Shown piece after piece: positions 41,361 through 50,271 of a stretch of DNA of 64,000 nucleotides. The stretch lies in the NCBI RefSeq assembly GCF_032842945.2, contig NZ_CP146606.1, positions 682,001 through 746,000 on the forward strand, given 5' to 3'. The translations under genes were made by a program, and so were the position numbers. Numbering within the stretch: position 1 is the stretch's first letter; every line of letters begins with the position of its first letter. A model generated the notes under the pieces. The model was not told the DNA's origin. It was given only the letters and a program-made list of their open reading frames with translations, and ran no database searches. This DNA comes from Roseovarius sp. W115. GTDB taxonomy: Bacteria; Pseudomonadota; Alphaproteobacteria; Rhodobacterales; Rhodobacteraceae.

Positions 41361-43073
41361 ATGGCGCGTCACCTGATCACCTCTGCGATCCCTTATATCA
41401 ACGGGATCAAACACCTGGGCAACCTCGTCGGCAGCCAACTGCCTGCCGATCTCTATGCACGGTATCTGCGTGGGCGCGGACATGAGGTGCTGTTTCTATG
41501 CGCCACCGATGAGCACGGCACACCCGCAGAGCTGGCCGCGGCCAAAGCAGGCAAGCCAGTGGCTGAGTACTGCGCCGAGATGTGGGAGGTGCAGGACAAG
41601 CTCGGCAAAGGGTTTCGGCTTTCGTTTGATCATTTCGGCCGCTCGTCCAGCCCACAGAACCATGCCCTGACCCAGCATTTCGCCGGACGCTTGGCCGAGG
41701 CTGGCCTGATCGAAGAAGTCTCAGAAAGTCAGGTCTATTCCAATGCCGATGGCCGCTTCCTGCCCGACCGCTACATCGAGGGCACCTGCCCCAATTGCGG
41801 CTATGACAAAGCCCGCGGGGACCAGTGTGAGGACTGCACCAAACAGCTTGATCCGACAGACCTGATTGAGCCGCGCTCGGCCATCTCCGGCTCGACCGAT
41901 CTGGAAGTGCGGGCGACCAAGCATCTTTATCTCAAGCAAAGCGGGATGCGCGATCAGTTAAATGCCTGGATTGATGGCAAGAAAGACTGGCCCATTCTAA
42001 CCACGTCCATCGCCAAGAAATGGCTCAATGACGGCGATGGGTTGCAAGATCGTGGCATCACGCGTGACCTCGACTGGGGCATTCCGGTCAAGCGCGGGGA
42101 TGATGATTGGCCGGGGATGGAAGGCAAGGTATTCTACGTCTGGTTCGACGCGCCGATTGAGTACATCGCCTGCGCCGGAGAATGGGCCGAGGCCGCCTCT
42201 GGCCGGAACTGGGAACGCTGGTGGCGCACCGACAATGGGGCCGAGGACGTGCGCTACACCCAGTTCATGGGCAAGGACAACGTGCCGTTTCATACGCTGA
42301 GCTTTCCCGCCACGATCCTGGGCAGCGGGGAGCCGTGGAAGCTCGTGGATTACATAAAATCGTTTAACTACCTCAACTACGATGGTGGGCAGTTCAGCAC
42401 GTCTCAGGGCCGCGGTATCTTCATGGATCAGGCGCTGGAGATCTTGCCCAGTGATTACTGGCGCTGGTGGCTTCTGTCCCACGCACCGGAAAGCAGCGAC
42501 TCTGAGTTCACATGGGAGAATTTCCAAACCTCCGTGAACAAGGATCTCGCCGATGTGCTGGGCAATTTCGTGAGCCGTGTCACCAAGTTCTGCCGCTCCA
42601 AATTTGGCGAAGCCGTGCCAGCGGGTGGGGCTTATGGCGCACAAGAAGACGCGCTGATCGCCGATCTCACCAAGCGCCTACGCGCCTATGAAAGGCATAT
42701 GGAAGCCATCGAGGTGCGCAAATCGGCGATGGAGCTGCGCGCCATCTGGGTGGCGGGCAATGAATACCTGCAATCCGCCGCCCCCTGGGCCACGTTCAAG
42801 GAAGACCCTGAAAAAGCCGCAATGCAGGTGCGTCTGGCGCTTAACCTGATCCGCTTTTACGCAGTGCTGTCAGCTCCCTTTATCCCGGACGCAGCCGCCC
42901 GGATGCTGTCGGCGATGAACACGCTTGATACGCAATGGCCTGAGGACGTGACAGCGGCACTCGCCGCTCTGCCCGCCGGGCATGAATTTGGTGTGCCAGA
43001 CGTGCTTTTTGCGAAGATCAGTGATGAGGATCGTGAGGCTTGGGAAGAAAGGTTTGCCGGGGTGCGGGGGTAA
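41361..43073 (+). CDS. metG: Methionyl-tRNA synthetase
   Basis: The 570-residue class I synthetase charges tRNA-Met. It has the HIGH-type signature [17 protein letters not shown], a zinc-knuckle [17 protein letters not shown], the catalytic-domain [20 protein letters not shown] stretch [17 protein letters not shown] and the anticodon-binding helical domain. The KMSKS-loop position reads [13 protein letters not shown], so the first Lys is Gln in this copy. AAGGA precedes the ATG. It is single-copy in this window. Confidence 0.95.
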   Translation: MARHLITSAIPYINGIKHLGNLVGSQLPADLYARYLRGRGHEVLFLCATDEHGTPAELAAAKAGKPVAEYCAEMWEVQDKLGKGFRLSFDHFGRSSSPQNHALTQHFAGRLAEAGLIEEVSESQVYSNADGRFLPDRYIEGTCPNCGYDKARGDQCEDCTKQLDPTDLIEPRSAISGSTDLEVRATKHLYLKQSGMRDQLNAWIDGKKDWPILTTSIAKKWLNDGDGLQDRGITRDLDWGIPVKRGDDDWPGMEGKVFYVWFDAPIEYIACAGEWAEAASGRNWERWWRTDNGAEDVRYTQFMGKDNVPFHTLSFPATILGSGEPWKLVDYIKSFNYLNYDGGQFSTSQGRGIFMDQALEILPSDYWRWWLLSHAPESSDSEFTWENFQTSVNKDLADVLGNFVSRVTKFCRSKFGEAVPAGGAYGAQEDALIADLTKRLRAYERHMEAIEVRKSAMELRAIWVAGNEYLQSAAPWATFKEDPEKAAMQVRLALNLIRFYAVLSAPFIPDAAARMLSAMNTLDTQWPEDVTAALAALPAGHEFGVPDVLFAKISDEDREAWEERFAGVRG

Positions 43074-43110
43074 TTGGATGTCCGCTTGGCGGACTTTGCT
43101 GCCTTTGAAT

Positions 43111-43312
43111 ACCCTCGCGCGGAATCAAGGGCCGCAGGCCCGCCGCGCGATCGCCAGACCGCCCCATCGGGCTGGCGATTGGCTCACGTAAGCGCGCCGA
43201 TCCAAGGACATGCAGACTTGGCTGACATTAAGTGTTCAGAATTTGTAGAGGGTCGCCATCCCGCGGTCTCGCGATCGCGCGCCTCTGCTGAATAACGTGC
43301 AACACGAGCTCA
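43111..43312. repeat. Dispersed 202-bp element, copy 2
   Basis: This is the gap-free partner of 6200-6401, in the same orientation. The inner 19-bp inverted ends are kept with one mismatch (GGTCTCGCG instead of GGTCTGGCG). It lies 38 bases past the metG stop and about 100 bases from tRNA-Leu. Together with the hairpin and the tRNA it accounts for the gene-free 43074-43549. Confidence 0.8.
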
Positions 43313-43369
43313 GTGCGGTCGTTCGCCCCAAAATCAGCATCCGTACATTTACTTGCGCCTACCGACCCG

Positions 43370-43390
43370 AAGTCTTTTCTGAAAAGACTT
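43370..43390. repeat. Hairpin of the double-hairpin family, partial copy D
   Basis: AAGTCTTTTC (43370-43379) and GAAAAGACTT (43381-43390) form a 10-bp stem, followed by CCAAAGCTTTTG, half of the usual second stem. It lies just downstream of tRNA-Leu as that gene is read on the minus strand, where it could end the tRNA transcript. Confidence 0.55.
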
Positions 43391-43408
43391 TCCCAAAGCT
43401 TTTGCCTC

Positions 43409-43495
43409 TGGTACCCGCGGCCGGACTCGAACCGGCACGGCCTATCCGGCCTGGAGATTTTAAGTCTCCTGTGTCTACCATTCCACCACGCGGGC
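43409..43495 (-). tRNA. tRNA-Leu, anticodon TAA
   Basis: On the minus strand the gene starts GCCCGCGTGG. The acceptor stem GCCCGCG pairs with CGCGGGT, and the anticodon loop CTTAAAA gives anticodon TAA. A short variable arm (CCAGGCCGGATAGGC region) and the T arm GGTTCGAGTCC follow. The 3' CCA is encoded (43409-43411). The length of 87 bases including CCA suits a type II leucine tRNA. Confidence 0.95.
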
Positions 43496-43549
43496 ACGAG
43501 GGGCGTGGGCGGACCATATCGGCTTGGGCGCGGGTGTAAAGTTCTGCCT

Positions 43550-44470
43550 TTAGGGCGCGGGCAAAAGGACGGCGGTTTCTGTGTTTTTCGGCGCAAGCTG
43601 CTCATGCACGGCGTGGCAGATGTCTTGCGTGCGGACCATAAAGAAATTTTCCTGTGCTTTCTGGTTGGGATGAAACGGATCCTTCACCCGACCTGACTTG
43701 TTGCGCCGAAAATAGAGCCGATTGCCCTGATTGGCGGCAATGGTCTCGGGCGTAAACCCTTCAACAAAACTGCACTGAGACCCGGCTTTCATGAAGGCAT
43801 ATTTCAGGTTCTCCTGCGCTTTGAGGCGCAGATCCACGGTCTTTTTCTTGTAGGTCGGCGCGGTGGTCAGGAAGACGCAGGGCACACCTTCGGGCAATTG
43901 CTCCATCGCCTTTGTGACATCGGCCAAGGCCTGATGCTTGTCTTCGGCCCAGCGGCGCGCGGAGTTCCCCAGAAAGTTCATGACGATCAGTTTGGGTGCA
44001 TAATACCCTTCCGCAAACATCGCCTCAAACGGCGATTGGCCTTTCTTGCAGAACTGGTAATTCCGTCCCTTGCCGATCTGGACGTATTTGTTCTTACCTG
44101 TGTTGACGGTCCCGAAAGTGGCGGCGTTTGCTTTCCACTTTTTGTCGACCTCACACACCGCAGCCTTGCCCCGGCGACTGCGCGCCACCCAAGAGCCAAG
44201 CGACGTGGAACGCACGCCGAAGATCGCGACGCTTTTTTCACCCAGTTGGGTGTAATCAGTTTCTCCTTGCGGACCTGCACCGCAATGCTGATCAATGTTC
44301 TGAAAAAACTCGAGAAACACCGGCCCCGCACCGAAGCTCAACTGCGAGTCCCCTAAAACCACGATATCAGGTGATTTGAACTCTTCAGCAGCAAGTGGCG
44401 GTGCCGCGATCACGGCAGACAAAAGCATCACCAACACACCCCGGCACGCGTTTTTCAAACCCTTCGCCAT
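43550..44470 (-). CDS. Secreted SGNH-hydrolase-like protein 1
   Basis: The 306-residue protein has a signal peptide (ending PPLAAEE) and the SGNH layout: block I VVLGDSQLSFGAG with the catalytic Ser, an Asn block NFLGNSARRW, and the terminal DPFHPN with the Asp-His pair. Six Cys suggest disulfides. SGNH enzymes of this kind often remove or add acetyl groups on cell-surface polymers; the substrate here is unknown. It is clearly paralogous to the next gene. Confidence 0.78.
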   Translation of the reverse strand: MAKGLKNACRGVLVMLLSAVIAAPPLAAEEFKSPDIVVLGDSQLSFGAGPVFLEFFQNIDQHCGAGPQGETDYTQLGEKSVAIFGVRSTSLGSWVARSRRGKAAVCEVDKKWKANAATFGTVNTGKNKYVQIGKGRNYQFCKKGQSPFEAMFAEGYYAPKLIVMNFLGNSARRWAEDKHQALADVTKAMEQLPEGVPCVFLTTAPTYKKKTVDLRLKAQENLKYAFMKAGSQCSFVEGFTPETIAANQGNRLYFRRNKSGRVKDPFHPNQKAQENFFMVRTQDICHAVHEQLAPKNTETAVLLPAP

Positions 44471-44577
44471 TCCGACCCGCCTTTCCCCAATTCACCTGCA
44501 AGGTCTATACGGCAATAAATCCGCAGCGGTTATGCAAAGTGTTTGAACTTTTCGTGCATTCCTGAAGTAAAAACGGC

Positions 44578-45555
44578 TCAGAGAGGGCCAAGCTGGTCAA
44601 AGACAGCCGCGCAAATGACCGGGGTGGCACTTTGGAAAAACCGCTCAAAGCCTTTGGTATTGGGATGAAACCTGTCCAGAACCTCTCCGGCCTCATTGGT
44701 GCGGAAGTGATCCGGATTGCCCGTCACCGACGCGACCAGATCCGGCGTCAACGCTTCGGCAAAACTGCAGCGTCCGCCCGTTGTCGCAACAGCACGCGCC
44801 AGGTTTCGCTGGGCCAGTTGCCGCTTTGCATTCACCTCTGCGTCAAAGGCCGCCGCAGTGCTCATGACGACACAGGCGCTCTCTTCGGGAATCTGCGCGA
44901 TGCTTGCCCGCAGATCGGCTGTCGCCGTCGCATGATCGGCCCAGCGATCCACGGAATTGCCCAGAAACGCCAGCACGACCAGTTTGGGACGGTAATATCC
45001 CTCACGAAACATCGCCTCGAACGGAGATTGGTTCGGGCGGCAAAACTCATAGGGCCGGCCGTCGCCAATCTGCACATAGCTGCGCGCCGGGCCGGTCACG
45101 CCATATGTGCCTGCATTCACCCCGAACCGCGCATCCTTGTCGCAGATCACGCCTTTTGTGTCCGCGTCCCGCGCGCTCCAGTGATTGAGAGACGAGGACC
45201 GCACACCAATGGCCGCAACTGACTGTGCGTCAAGATTGTCAAGAAAGCGTCGCTCTTGCGGATTTGCGCCGCAGGCACGGGCCAGATTGCCAAAGAGTGC
45301 CAGATGCCCCGCACCCGCGCCAAAGGAAATCTGGCTGTCGCCGACCACAAGGATATCAGGTCCGAAGGGCGGCTCCCGAAAGCTGGGCAATGGTGACTCT
45401 GCGGCAGGCAATGCAGCAGGGATCGGTTCAGGAATGCTGGTCGGTTGGGGCTCCGGCGCAGGTGGCACGGGACGGTCTGGCACAGCCGCGCTGCAGCCCA
45501 AAAGCGCGGTCAAAGCGACCAAATTCGCCACTCTGCGCCACATGGCCTGTCTCAT
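44578..45555 (-). CDS. SGNH-hydrolase-like lipoprotein 2
   Basis: The 325-residue product has a lipobox (LTALLGC, acylated Cys at about residue 19) and a proline-rich tether (VPPAPEPQPTSIPEPIPAAL). The SGNH domain follows: VVGDSQISFGAG, AFLGNSVDRW and DRFHPN. It aligns with the upstream-read neighbour at 43550 over nearly its whole domain (shared SPFEAMF.EGYY.PKL), so the pair arose by tandem duplication. I start at 45555; ATG 45543 is an alternative. Confidence 0.76.
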   Translation of the reverse strand: MRQAMWRRVANLVALTALLGCSAAVPDRPVPPAPEPQPTSIPEPIPAALPAAESPLPSFREPPFGPDILVVGDSQISFGAGAGHLALFGNLARACGANPQERRFLDNLDAQSVAAIGVRSSSLNHWSARDADTKGVICDKDARFGVNAGTYGVTGPARSYVQIGDGRPYEFCRPNQSPFEAMFREGYYRPKLVVLAFLGNSVDRWADHATATADLRASIAQIPEESACVVMSTAAAFDAEVNAKRQLAQRNLARAVATTGGRCSFAEALTPDLVASVTGNPDHFRTNEAGEVLDRFHPNTKGFERFFQSATPVICAAVFDQLGPL

Positions 45556-45563
45556 TCGCTTTG

Positions 45564-46109
45564 TCAGAGATCCTGTTCCTGTTGCTCCAGTTGCTGCAGC
45601 AAACGCCGCTCGCCCAGCCAAGGGTTCAGATCCAGCGCCGCGCGCAACGACAGCGTCGCTTCCGCGTTCCGTCCCAACGCGGCCAGTGTCAACGCCCGGC
45701 CCGTCAACGCGCCGGTGTGGCGCGGTGTGATCTCCAAAGTGCGGTTAAGGTCAGGCAAAGCGGCGGCAAAATCCTCTCGCAGGAAATTGATAAAGGCGCG
45801 TTGGTTGTAACCTTCAGAATAATCCGGGCAGTAGGCAATCAGCGCATCCACGGCCTTGGTGGCCCCGTCGTAGTCGGCCACACGCCGCCGCTCCATCGCT
45901 TCATCCAAAAGCTCTTGTGCCTTGGCGTCCGGCGCGTCGGCCCAAAGTGCCCACATTTCCCCCGAAAGCGCCCGGCCCGTGGCCTCATCCGGCGCTTCTC
46001 GCGCCGCCTTGATCAAATCAGATAGGGCGGCGGCGTGGTCGGGCGGTTCGGGGCAAGCGTTGGCCCAGACCGGACCAGCGACAACACAGGCTAGGATCGT
46101 AAGTCTCAT
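45564..46109 (-). CDS. Periplasmic TPR-repeat protein
   Basis: The 181-residue protein has a short signal peptide (MRLTILACVVAGPVWA) and helical repeats with TPR character (YSEGYNQRAFINFLREDFAAALPDLNRTLEITPRHTGALTGRALTLAALGRNAEATLSLRAALDLNPW). It probably acts as a scaffold. It is just upstream of the SGNH lipoprotein gene in the same direction. Confidence 0.8.
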   Translation of the reverse strand: MRLTILACVVAGPVWANACPEPPDHAAALSDLIKAAREAPDEATGRALSGEMWALWADAPDAKAQELLDEAMERRRVADYDGATKAVDALIAYCPDYSEGYNQRAFINFLREDFAAALPDLNRTLEITPRHTGALTGRALTLAALGRNAEATLSLRAALDLNPWLGERRLLQQLEQQEQDL

Positions 46110-46139
46110 GCGCCAAAGATGCCGCAGAGGGATGGAAAA

Positions 46140-46610
46140 TCAAATCACATCTGGGACAGTGTTTTCTTTCACCGCCTCCATAGCCACATAGGTTGAGGTC
46201 TTGGAGACGTGCGGCAGGTTGGAAATCTGATCAGCCAGTACGCGACGATAGTCGCTCATGCTTTGCGTGCGTATCTTTAGAAGATAGTCGAAATTTCCAG
46301 CAATCAGATGCACTTGTTCAACTTCCGGGATCTTCAGAACAGCCGCGTTGAACGCCGCCAGTGACGCCTCTCGCGTGTCGGTCATGCTCAACTCAACAAA
46401 GCTGACGTGATCTAGGCCCAGACGAATGGGATCAATCAGCGCACGGTAGCCTGAGATCACCCCGTCTCGCTCAAGCCGACGTAGCCGCGCCTGTGTCGGT
46501 GATTTGGACAGCCCAATCTCTCGCGCCAGATCAGTAATGCTGATCCGCCCATCGCCCGCCAACACATGCAGAATCGCCTTGTCGTACCGGTCCAGCTCCA
46601 ACTCTTCCAT
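46140..46610 (-). CDS. putR: Lrp/AsnC-family regulator PutR
   Basis: The 156-residue regulator has an N-terminal winged HTH (DKAILHVLAGDGRISITDLAREIGLSKSPTQARLRRLERDGVI) and an Lrp RAM domain (EVEQVHLIAGNFDYLLKIRTQSM). It is divergent from putA, the arrangement of PutR, the proline-responsive activator of putA in alphaproteobacteria. I start at MEELELDRYD (46610). Confidence 0.88.
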   Translation of the reverse strand: MEELELDRYDKAILHVLAGDGRISITDLAREIGLSKSPTQARLRRLERDGVISGYRALIDPIRLGLDHVSFVELSMTDTREASLAAFNAAVLKIPEVEQVHLIAGNFDYLLKIRTQSMSDYRRVLADQISNLPHVSKTSTYVAMEAVKENTVPDVI

Positions 46611-46703
46611 TTGACCTATGCAACTCCATTTATGCACGTATAAATCCTGCAAAAAATAAATTTTCAGGAAATATGACCTGCGTATAAGTGATATGTTAGG
46701 TCA
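46611..46703. promoter_or_regulatory. putR-putA divergent region with TGACCT half-sites
   Basis: TTGACCTAT (46611-46619) and ATGACCTGCG (from 46673) match each other, and TTAGGTCA (46696-46703) is their inverted form. The last two form TGACCT-N18-AGGTCA in front of putA. These are candidate PutR sites; the wide spacing suits the multimeric binding of Lrp proteins. Confidence 0.4.
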
Positions 46704-46732
46704 ATTCCCTGCCACTCTGCAAGAGACACACC

Positions 46733-48829
46733 ATGCCGTATGACACCGACCTGCGCCGCGAAATTGATCTGATCACCTACGCCGATGAAGCCACCACAAT
46801 TGACCAGCTTGTGGAGCAGGCGGGATTGTCACCCGAGGACCGCACGCGCATCGTGGCCCGTGGTGCCGCGCTTGTCGGCGACATTCGCGATCATTCCGAT
46901 CCGGGATTGATGGAGGTTTTTCTGGCGGAATACGGGCTGTCAACCGATGAAGGCGTCGCCCTAATGTGCCTGGCCGAAGCGCTTTTGCGGGTGCCAGATG
47001 CCGACACGATTGACGCGCTGATCGAGGACAAGATTGCCCCCTCTGACTGGGGCAAGCATATGGGGCATTCCACCTCGCCTCTGGTCAACGCCTCAACCTG
47101 GGCTTTAATGCTCACAGGTAAAGTGTTGACCGAAGAGGCCCCCGGCCCCGTCGGTCATCTTCGTGCCGCCATCAAGCGTTTGGGCGAACCGGTCATCCGC
47201 ACCGCTGTGGGCCGCGCGATGAAAGAGATGGGCCGTCAGTTTGTCCTGGGCGAGACAATCACATCGGCTATGGATCGCGCCGCCGGGATGGAGGCCAAGG
47301 GGTACACCTATTCCTACGACATGCTGGGAGAGGCCGCACGCACAGACGCCGACGCAACGCGCTATCATTTGGCATATAGCCGCGCCATTACTGCCATTTC
47401 CTCGGCCTGCGTGCATGAGGACATCCGCAAGAACCCCGGCATTTCCGTCAAACTTTCGGCCCTCTACCCCCGCTATGAGGTCGCACAGAAAGACGGTGTG
47501 ATGGACATCCTGATGCCGCGCCTGCGCAGTCTGGCCTTGTTGGCCAAGTCAGCCCGCATGGGGCTCAACATCGACGCGGAAGAGGCGGACCGCCTGTCGC
47601 TGTCTCTGGATGTGATCGAGGCGACATTGGCCGAGCCTGCTTTGGCGGGTTGGGATGGCTTTGGCGTGGTGGTGCAGGCCTATGGCCAACGCGCGGCCCA
47701 TGTGATCGATCATCTGCACGCCCTTGCCACCCGACTGGACCGGCGCATCATGGTGCGGCTGGTGAAGGGCGCCTATTGGGACACCGAGATCAAACGCGCG
47801 CAGGTTGAGGGGATTGACGGTTTTCCAGTCTTCACCTCAAAAGCCGCCACCGACATTTCCTACATCGCCAATGCGCGCAAATTGCTGTCTCTGACCGACC
47901 GCATCTATCCGCAATTTGCCACCCACAACGCCCATACGGTCGCGGCCATTCTCGACATGGCAGACGACAAAGAAACCTTCGAGTTCCAGCGCCTGCACGG
48001 CATGGGAGAGGCCCTGCACAACATCGTCATGCAGGCAGAGAACACCCGCTGTCGCATCTATGCCCCTGTAGGCGCACATCGCGATTTGCTGGCCTACTTG
48101 GTGCGCAGGCTTTTGGAGAACGGCGCAAATTCCAGCTTTGTGAACCAAATCGTGGATGAAGACGTCTCGCCAGAGCAGGTCGCGCGGGATCCGTTCGAGA
48201 TTTATCATGAGACGCAAGCCACTTTGCCCACAGGGCCAGAGCTTTTCGCGCCTGAGCGGATCAATTCCAAGGGATTTGACCTGACCCATCAACCAACGCT
48301 GGATACAATTGAGGCCGCCCGCGCACCCTTTGCCACCGCGACATGGCAGGCGGCACCGCTCTTGACAGGCAAGGCCGCCCCGCAAGACCCGCATCCGGTT
48401 CAAAACCCCGCCGACCCGGCAGATCAACCCGGTCAGGTTGCCTTTGCCAGCCCAAAAGATGTTGAAACAGCGCTCAAAAACGCCAAACCGTGGAACGCGG
48501 ATCCCAAAGAGCGGGGGCGGGTCTTGGCCCGAGCCGCTGATTTCTATGAGGAGAATTTCGGAGAACTTTTCGCCATTCTTGCGCGCGAGGCAGGCAAATC
48601 CCTGATGGACGCCGTGGCCGAGCTGCGCGAGGCGGTGGATTTCCTGCGCTACTACGGGGCCAACGCGCCCGACGCCAAACCGGTCGGCACATTCACCTGC
48701 ATTTCACCGTGGAATTTCCCCTCGCCATCTTTTCCGGTCAGATCAGCGCTGCTCTGGCCGCGGGCAACGCCGTTCTGGCCAAACCCGCTGAACAAACACC
48801 ACTCATTGCGCATTTGGCAATTTCCCTAA
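46733..48829 (+). CDS. putA: PutA proline dehydrogenase part and start of the aldehyde dehydrogenase part (frame broken)
   Basis: This 698-residue frame holds the arm domain and the FAD proline dehydrogenase barrel (ARNPGISVKLSALYPRYE-like KNPGISVKLSALYPRYE, LVKGAYWDTEIKRAQVEG, NAHTVAAI, RLHGMGEAL). It then enters the P5C dehydrogenase domain (CISPWNFP). There is no N-terminal ribbon-helix-helix domain, in keeping with a separate PutR. At the C4 run 48718-48721 the frame is lost and the last 38 residues are nonsense. One extra C restores PWNFPLAIFSGQ and joins the next piece into a protein of about 1140 residues. PutA oxidises proline to glutamate. Confidence 0.85.
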   Translation: MPYDTDLRREIDLITYADEATTIDQLVEQAGLSPEDRTRIVARGAALVGDIRDHSDPGLMEVFLAEYGLSTDEGVALMCLAEALLRVPDADTIDALIEDKIAPSDWGKHMGHSTSPLVNASTWALMLTGKVLTEEAPGPVGHLRAAIKRLGEPVIRTAVGRAMKEMGRQFVLGETITSAMDRAAGMEAKGYTYSYDMLGEAARTDADATRYHLAYSRAITAISSACVHEDIRKNPGISVKLSALYPRYEVAQKDGVMDILMPRLRSLALLAKSARMGLNIDAEEADRLSLSLDVIEATLAEPALAGWDGFGVVVQAYGQRAAHVIDHLHALATRLDRRIMVRLVKGAYWDTEIKRAQVEGIDGFPVFTSKAATDISYIANARKLLSLTDRIYPQFATHNAHTVAAILDMADDKETFEFQRLHGMGEALHNIVMQAENTRCRIYAPVGAHRDLLAYLVRRLLENGANSSFVNQIVDEDVSPEQVARDPFEIYHETQATLPTGPELFAPERINSKGFDLTHQPTLDTIEAARAPFATATWQAAPLLTGKAAPQDPHPVQNPADPADQPGQVAFASPKDVETALKNAKPWNADPKERGRVLARAADFYEENFGELFAILAREAGKSLMDAVAELREAVDFLRYYGANAPDAKPVGTFTCISPWNFPSPSFPVRSALLWPRATPFWPNPLNKHHSLRIWQFP

Positions 48830-50163
48830 TGCACAAAGCGGGTGTACCCAAAACCGCGCTACAGCTTCTGCCCGGGGCAGGCGACGTCGGTGCCGCACTG
48901 ACATCTGATCCGCGCGTCAGCGGCGTGGCTTTCACAGGCTCAACAGAAACAGCCCTCAAAATCCGCACCACCATGGCGCAAAATCTTGCCCCCGGCGCGC
49001 CTCTCATTGCCGAAACCGGTGGCTTAAACGCAATGATCGTCGACAGCACGGCCCTGCCAGAACAGGCGGTTCAAGCTATTGTCGAATCCGCCTTTCAATC
49101 CGCCGGGCAACGTTGTTCAGCCTTGCGGTGTCTATATGTTCAGGAAGATATCGCCGAGGGACTGACCGAAATGCTAACCGGAGCCATGGATGCGCTTGTC
49201 ATGGGGGCACCCTGGCACCTGAAGACCGATGTGGGCCCGGTGATTGATGCCGAGGCTCAGGCCGGTATTGCCGCACATATCGAGGCCGCCCGTGCCGAGG
49301 GGCGTCTTTTGCATGAAATCCCCACGCCAAACTCAGGTCACTTCATCGCCCCGACCCTGATCCGCGTGCAGGGCATTGGGGACCTGAAACGCGAGATCTT
49401 TGGTCCTGTCCTGCATATTGCCACGTTTGCCTCAAATCAATTGGATCAGGTCATCGCCGATATCAACGCCACCGGCTACGGGTTGACCTTCGGCCTGATG
49501 ACCCGGATCGATGACCGGGTGCAACACGTGACCGAGGCGGTTCATGCTGGAAATATTTACGTCAACCGCAATCAGATCGGCGCCATCGTAGGCAGCCAAC
49601 CCTTTGGCGGCGAAGGGCTTTCCGGAACTGGGCCCAAGGCAGGCGGGCCGCATTACCTTTCCCGCTTTTCAGCGCGCCCAGTTACACAAACCGATGCCAC
49701 ATGGCCAACGGACATGTCACCTGACGCAGCACAGGCCGCACTGGTTGCGGCACAAGACCGCGACATCCCAACCTCACCGGCCCTTGTACTGCCGGGTCCG
49801 ACCGGAGAGTCCAACCGCCTCACACTTCATGCCCGCGCGCCCCTGCTCTGTCTTGGCCCTGGCGAAGACGCGGCCAAGGCGCAAGCCGAAGCCGTCATGG
49901 CCCTTGGTGGCCGCGCGGCAACGGTGACTGGTGCTCTGGCAGCAGAGGTCCTGACCACACAGTCCAATTTTGCAGGCGCTCTGTGGTGGGGCGATGCCAC
50001 CAAAGCGCAGGCCTACACCACCGCTCTCAGCAAACGAAACGGCCCGATCCTGCCTCTGATCACGGGGCAACCAGACCTTGGACATGTCATGGGAGAGCGT
50101 CACGTCTGCGTCGACACAACCGCGGCTGGCGGCAACGCGGCGCTCCTCGGCGGGATGGATTAA
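48709..50163 (+). CDS. putA: PutA P5C (glutamate semialdehyde) dehydrogenase part
   Basis: This 484-residue frame continues PutA: FPLAIFSGQISAALAAGNAVLAKPAEQTP, the Rossmann GSTETA, the catalytic Glu in AETGGLNAM and catalytic Cys in SAGQRCSALRC, then the C-terminal extension of long PutA proteins. It is only separate because of the one-base change at 48718-48721. Its apparent ATG at 48709 is the W-N codon region read in the other frame and has no ribosome site, so it is not a genuine independent gene. Confidence 0.82.
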   Translation: MEFPLAIFSGQISAALAAGNAVLAKPAEQTPLIAHLAISLMHKAGVPKTALQLLPGAGDVGAALTSDPRVSGVAFTGSTETALKIRTTMAQNLAPGAPLIAETGGLNAMIVDSTALPEQAVQAIVESAFQSAGQRCSALRCLYVQEDIAEGLTEMLTGAMDALVMGAPWHLKTDVGPVIDAEAQAGIAAHIEAARAEGRLLHEIPTPNSGHFIAPTLIRVQGIGDLKREIFGPVLHIATFASNQLDQVIADINATGYGLTFGLMTRIDDRVQHVTEAVHAGNIYVNRNQIGAIVGSQPFGGEGLSGTGPKAGGPHYLSRFSARPVTQTDATWPTDMSPDAAQAALVAAQDRDIPTSPALVLPGPTGESNRLTLHARAPLLCLGPGEDAAKAQAEAVMALGGRAATVTGALAAEVLTTQSNFAGALWWGDATKAQAYTTALSKRNGPILPLITGQPDLGHVMGERHVCVDTTAAGGNAALLGGMD

Positions 50164-50176
50164 ACTCTACCCTGCC

Positions 50177-50199
50177 CTTTCATCGTTCCCAAAATACTC
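50177..50199. repeat. Gene-end repeat F1 after putA
   Basis: CTTTCATCGTTCCC followed by AAAATACTC lies 14 bases past the putA stop. An almost identical 23-mer (one base different) is at 60638-60660, seven bases past valS. It resembles the inverse of the GGGTATTT..AAGAAAGAAG repeats. Confidence 0.6.
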
Positions 50200-50271
50200 A
50201 AACCCCACACCATCCAAACGTGCCAACACTGATCGCTTGACCCCTCGTCTGTCCCTCGCCACAGTCGTCGC

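Noticed and set aside
48709..48829. Independent aldehyde dehydrogenase gene after a proline dehydrogenase gene
   Set aside because: The second frame lacks a ribosome site, starts in the middle of the PWNFP motif, and joins the first exactly if one C is added.
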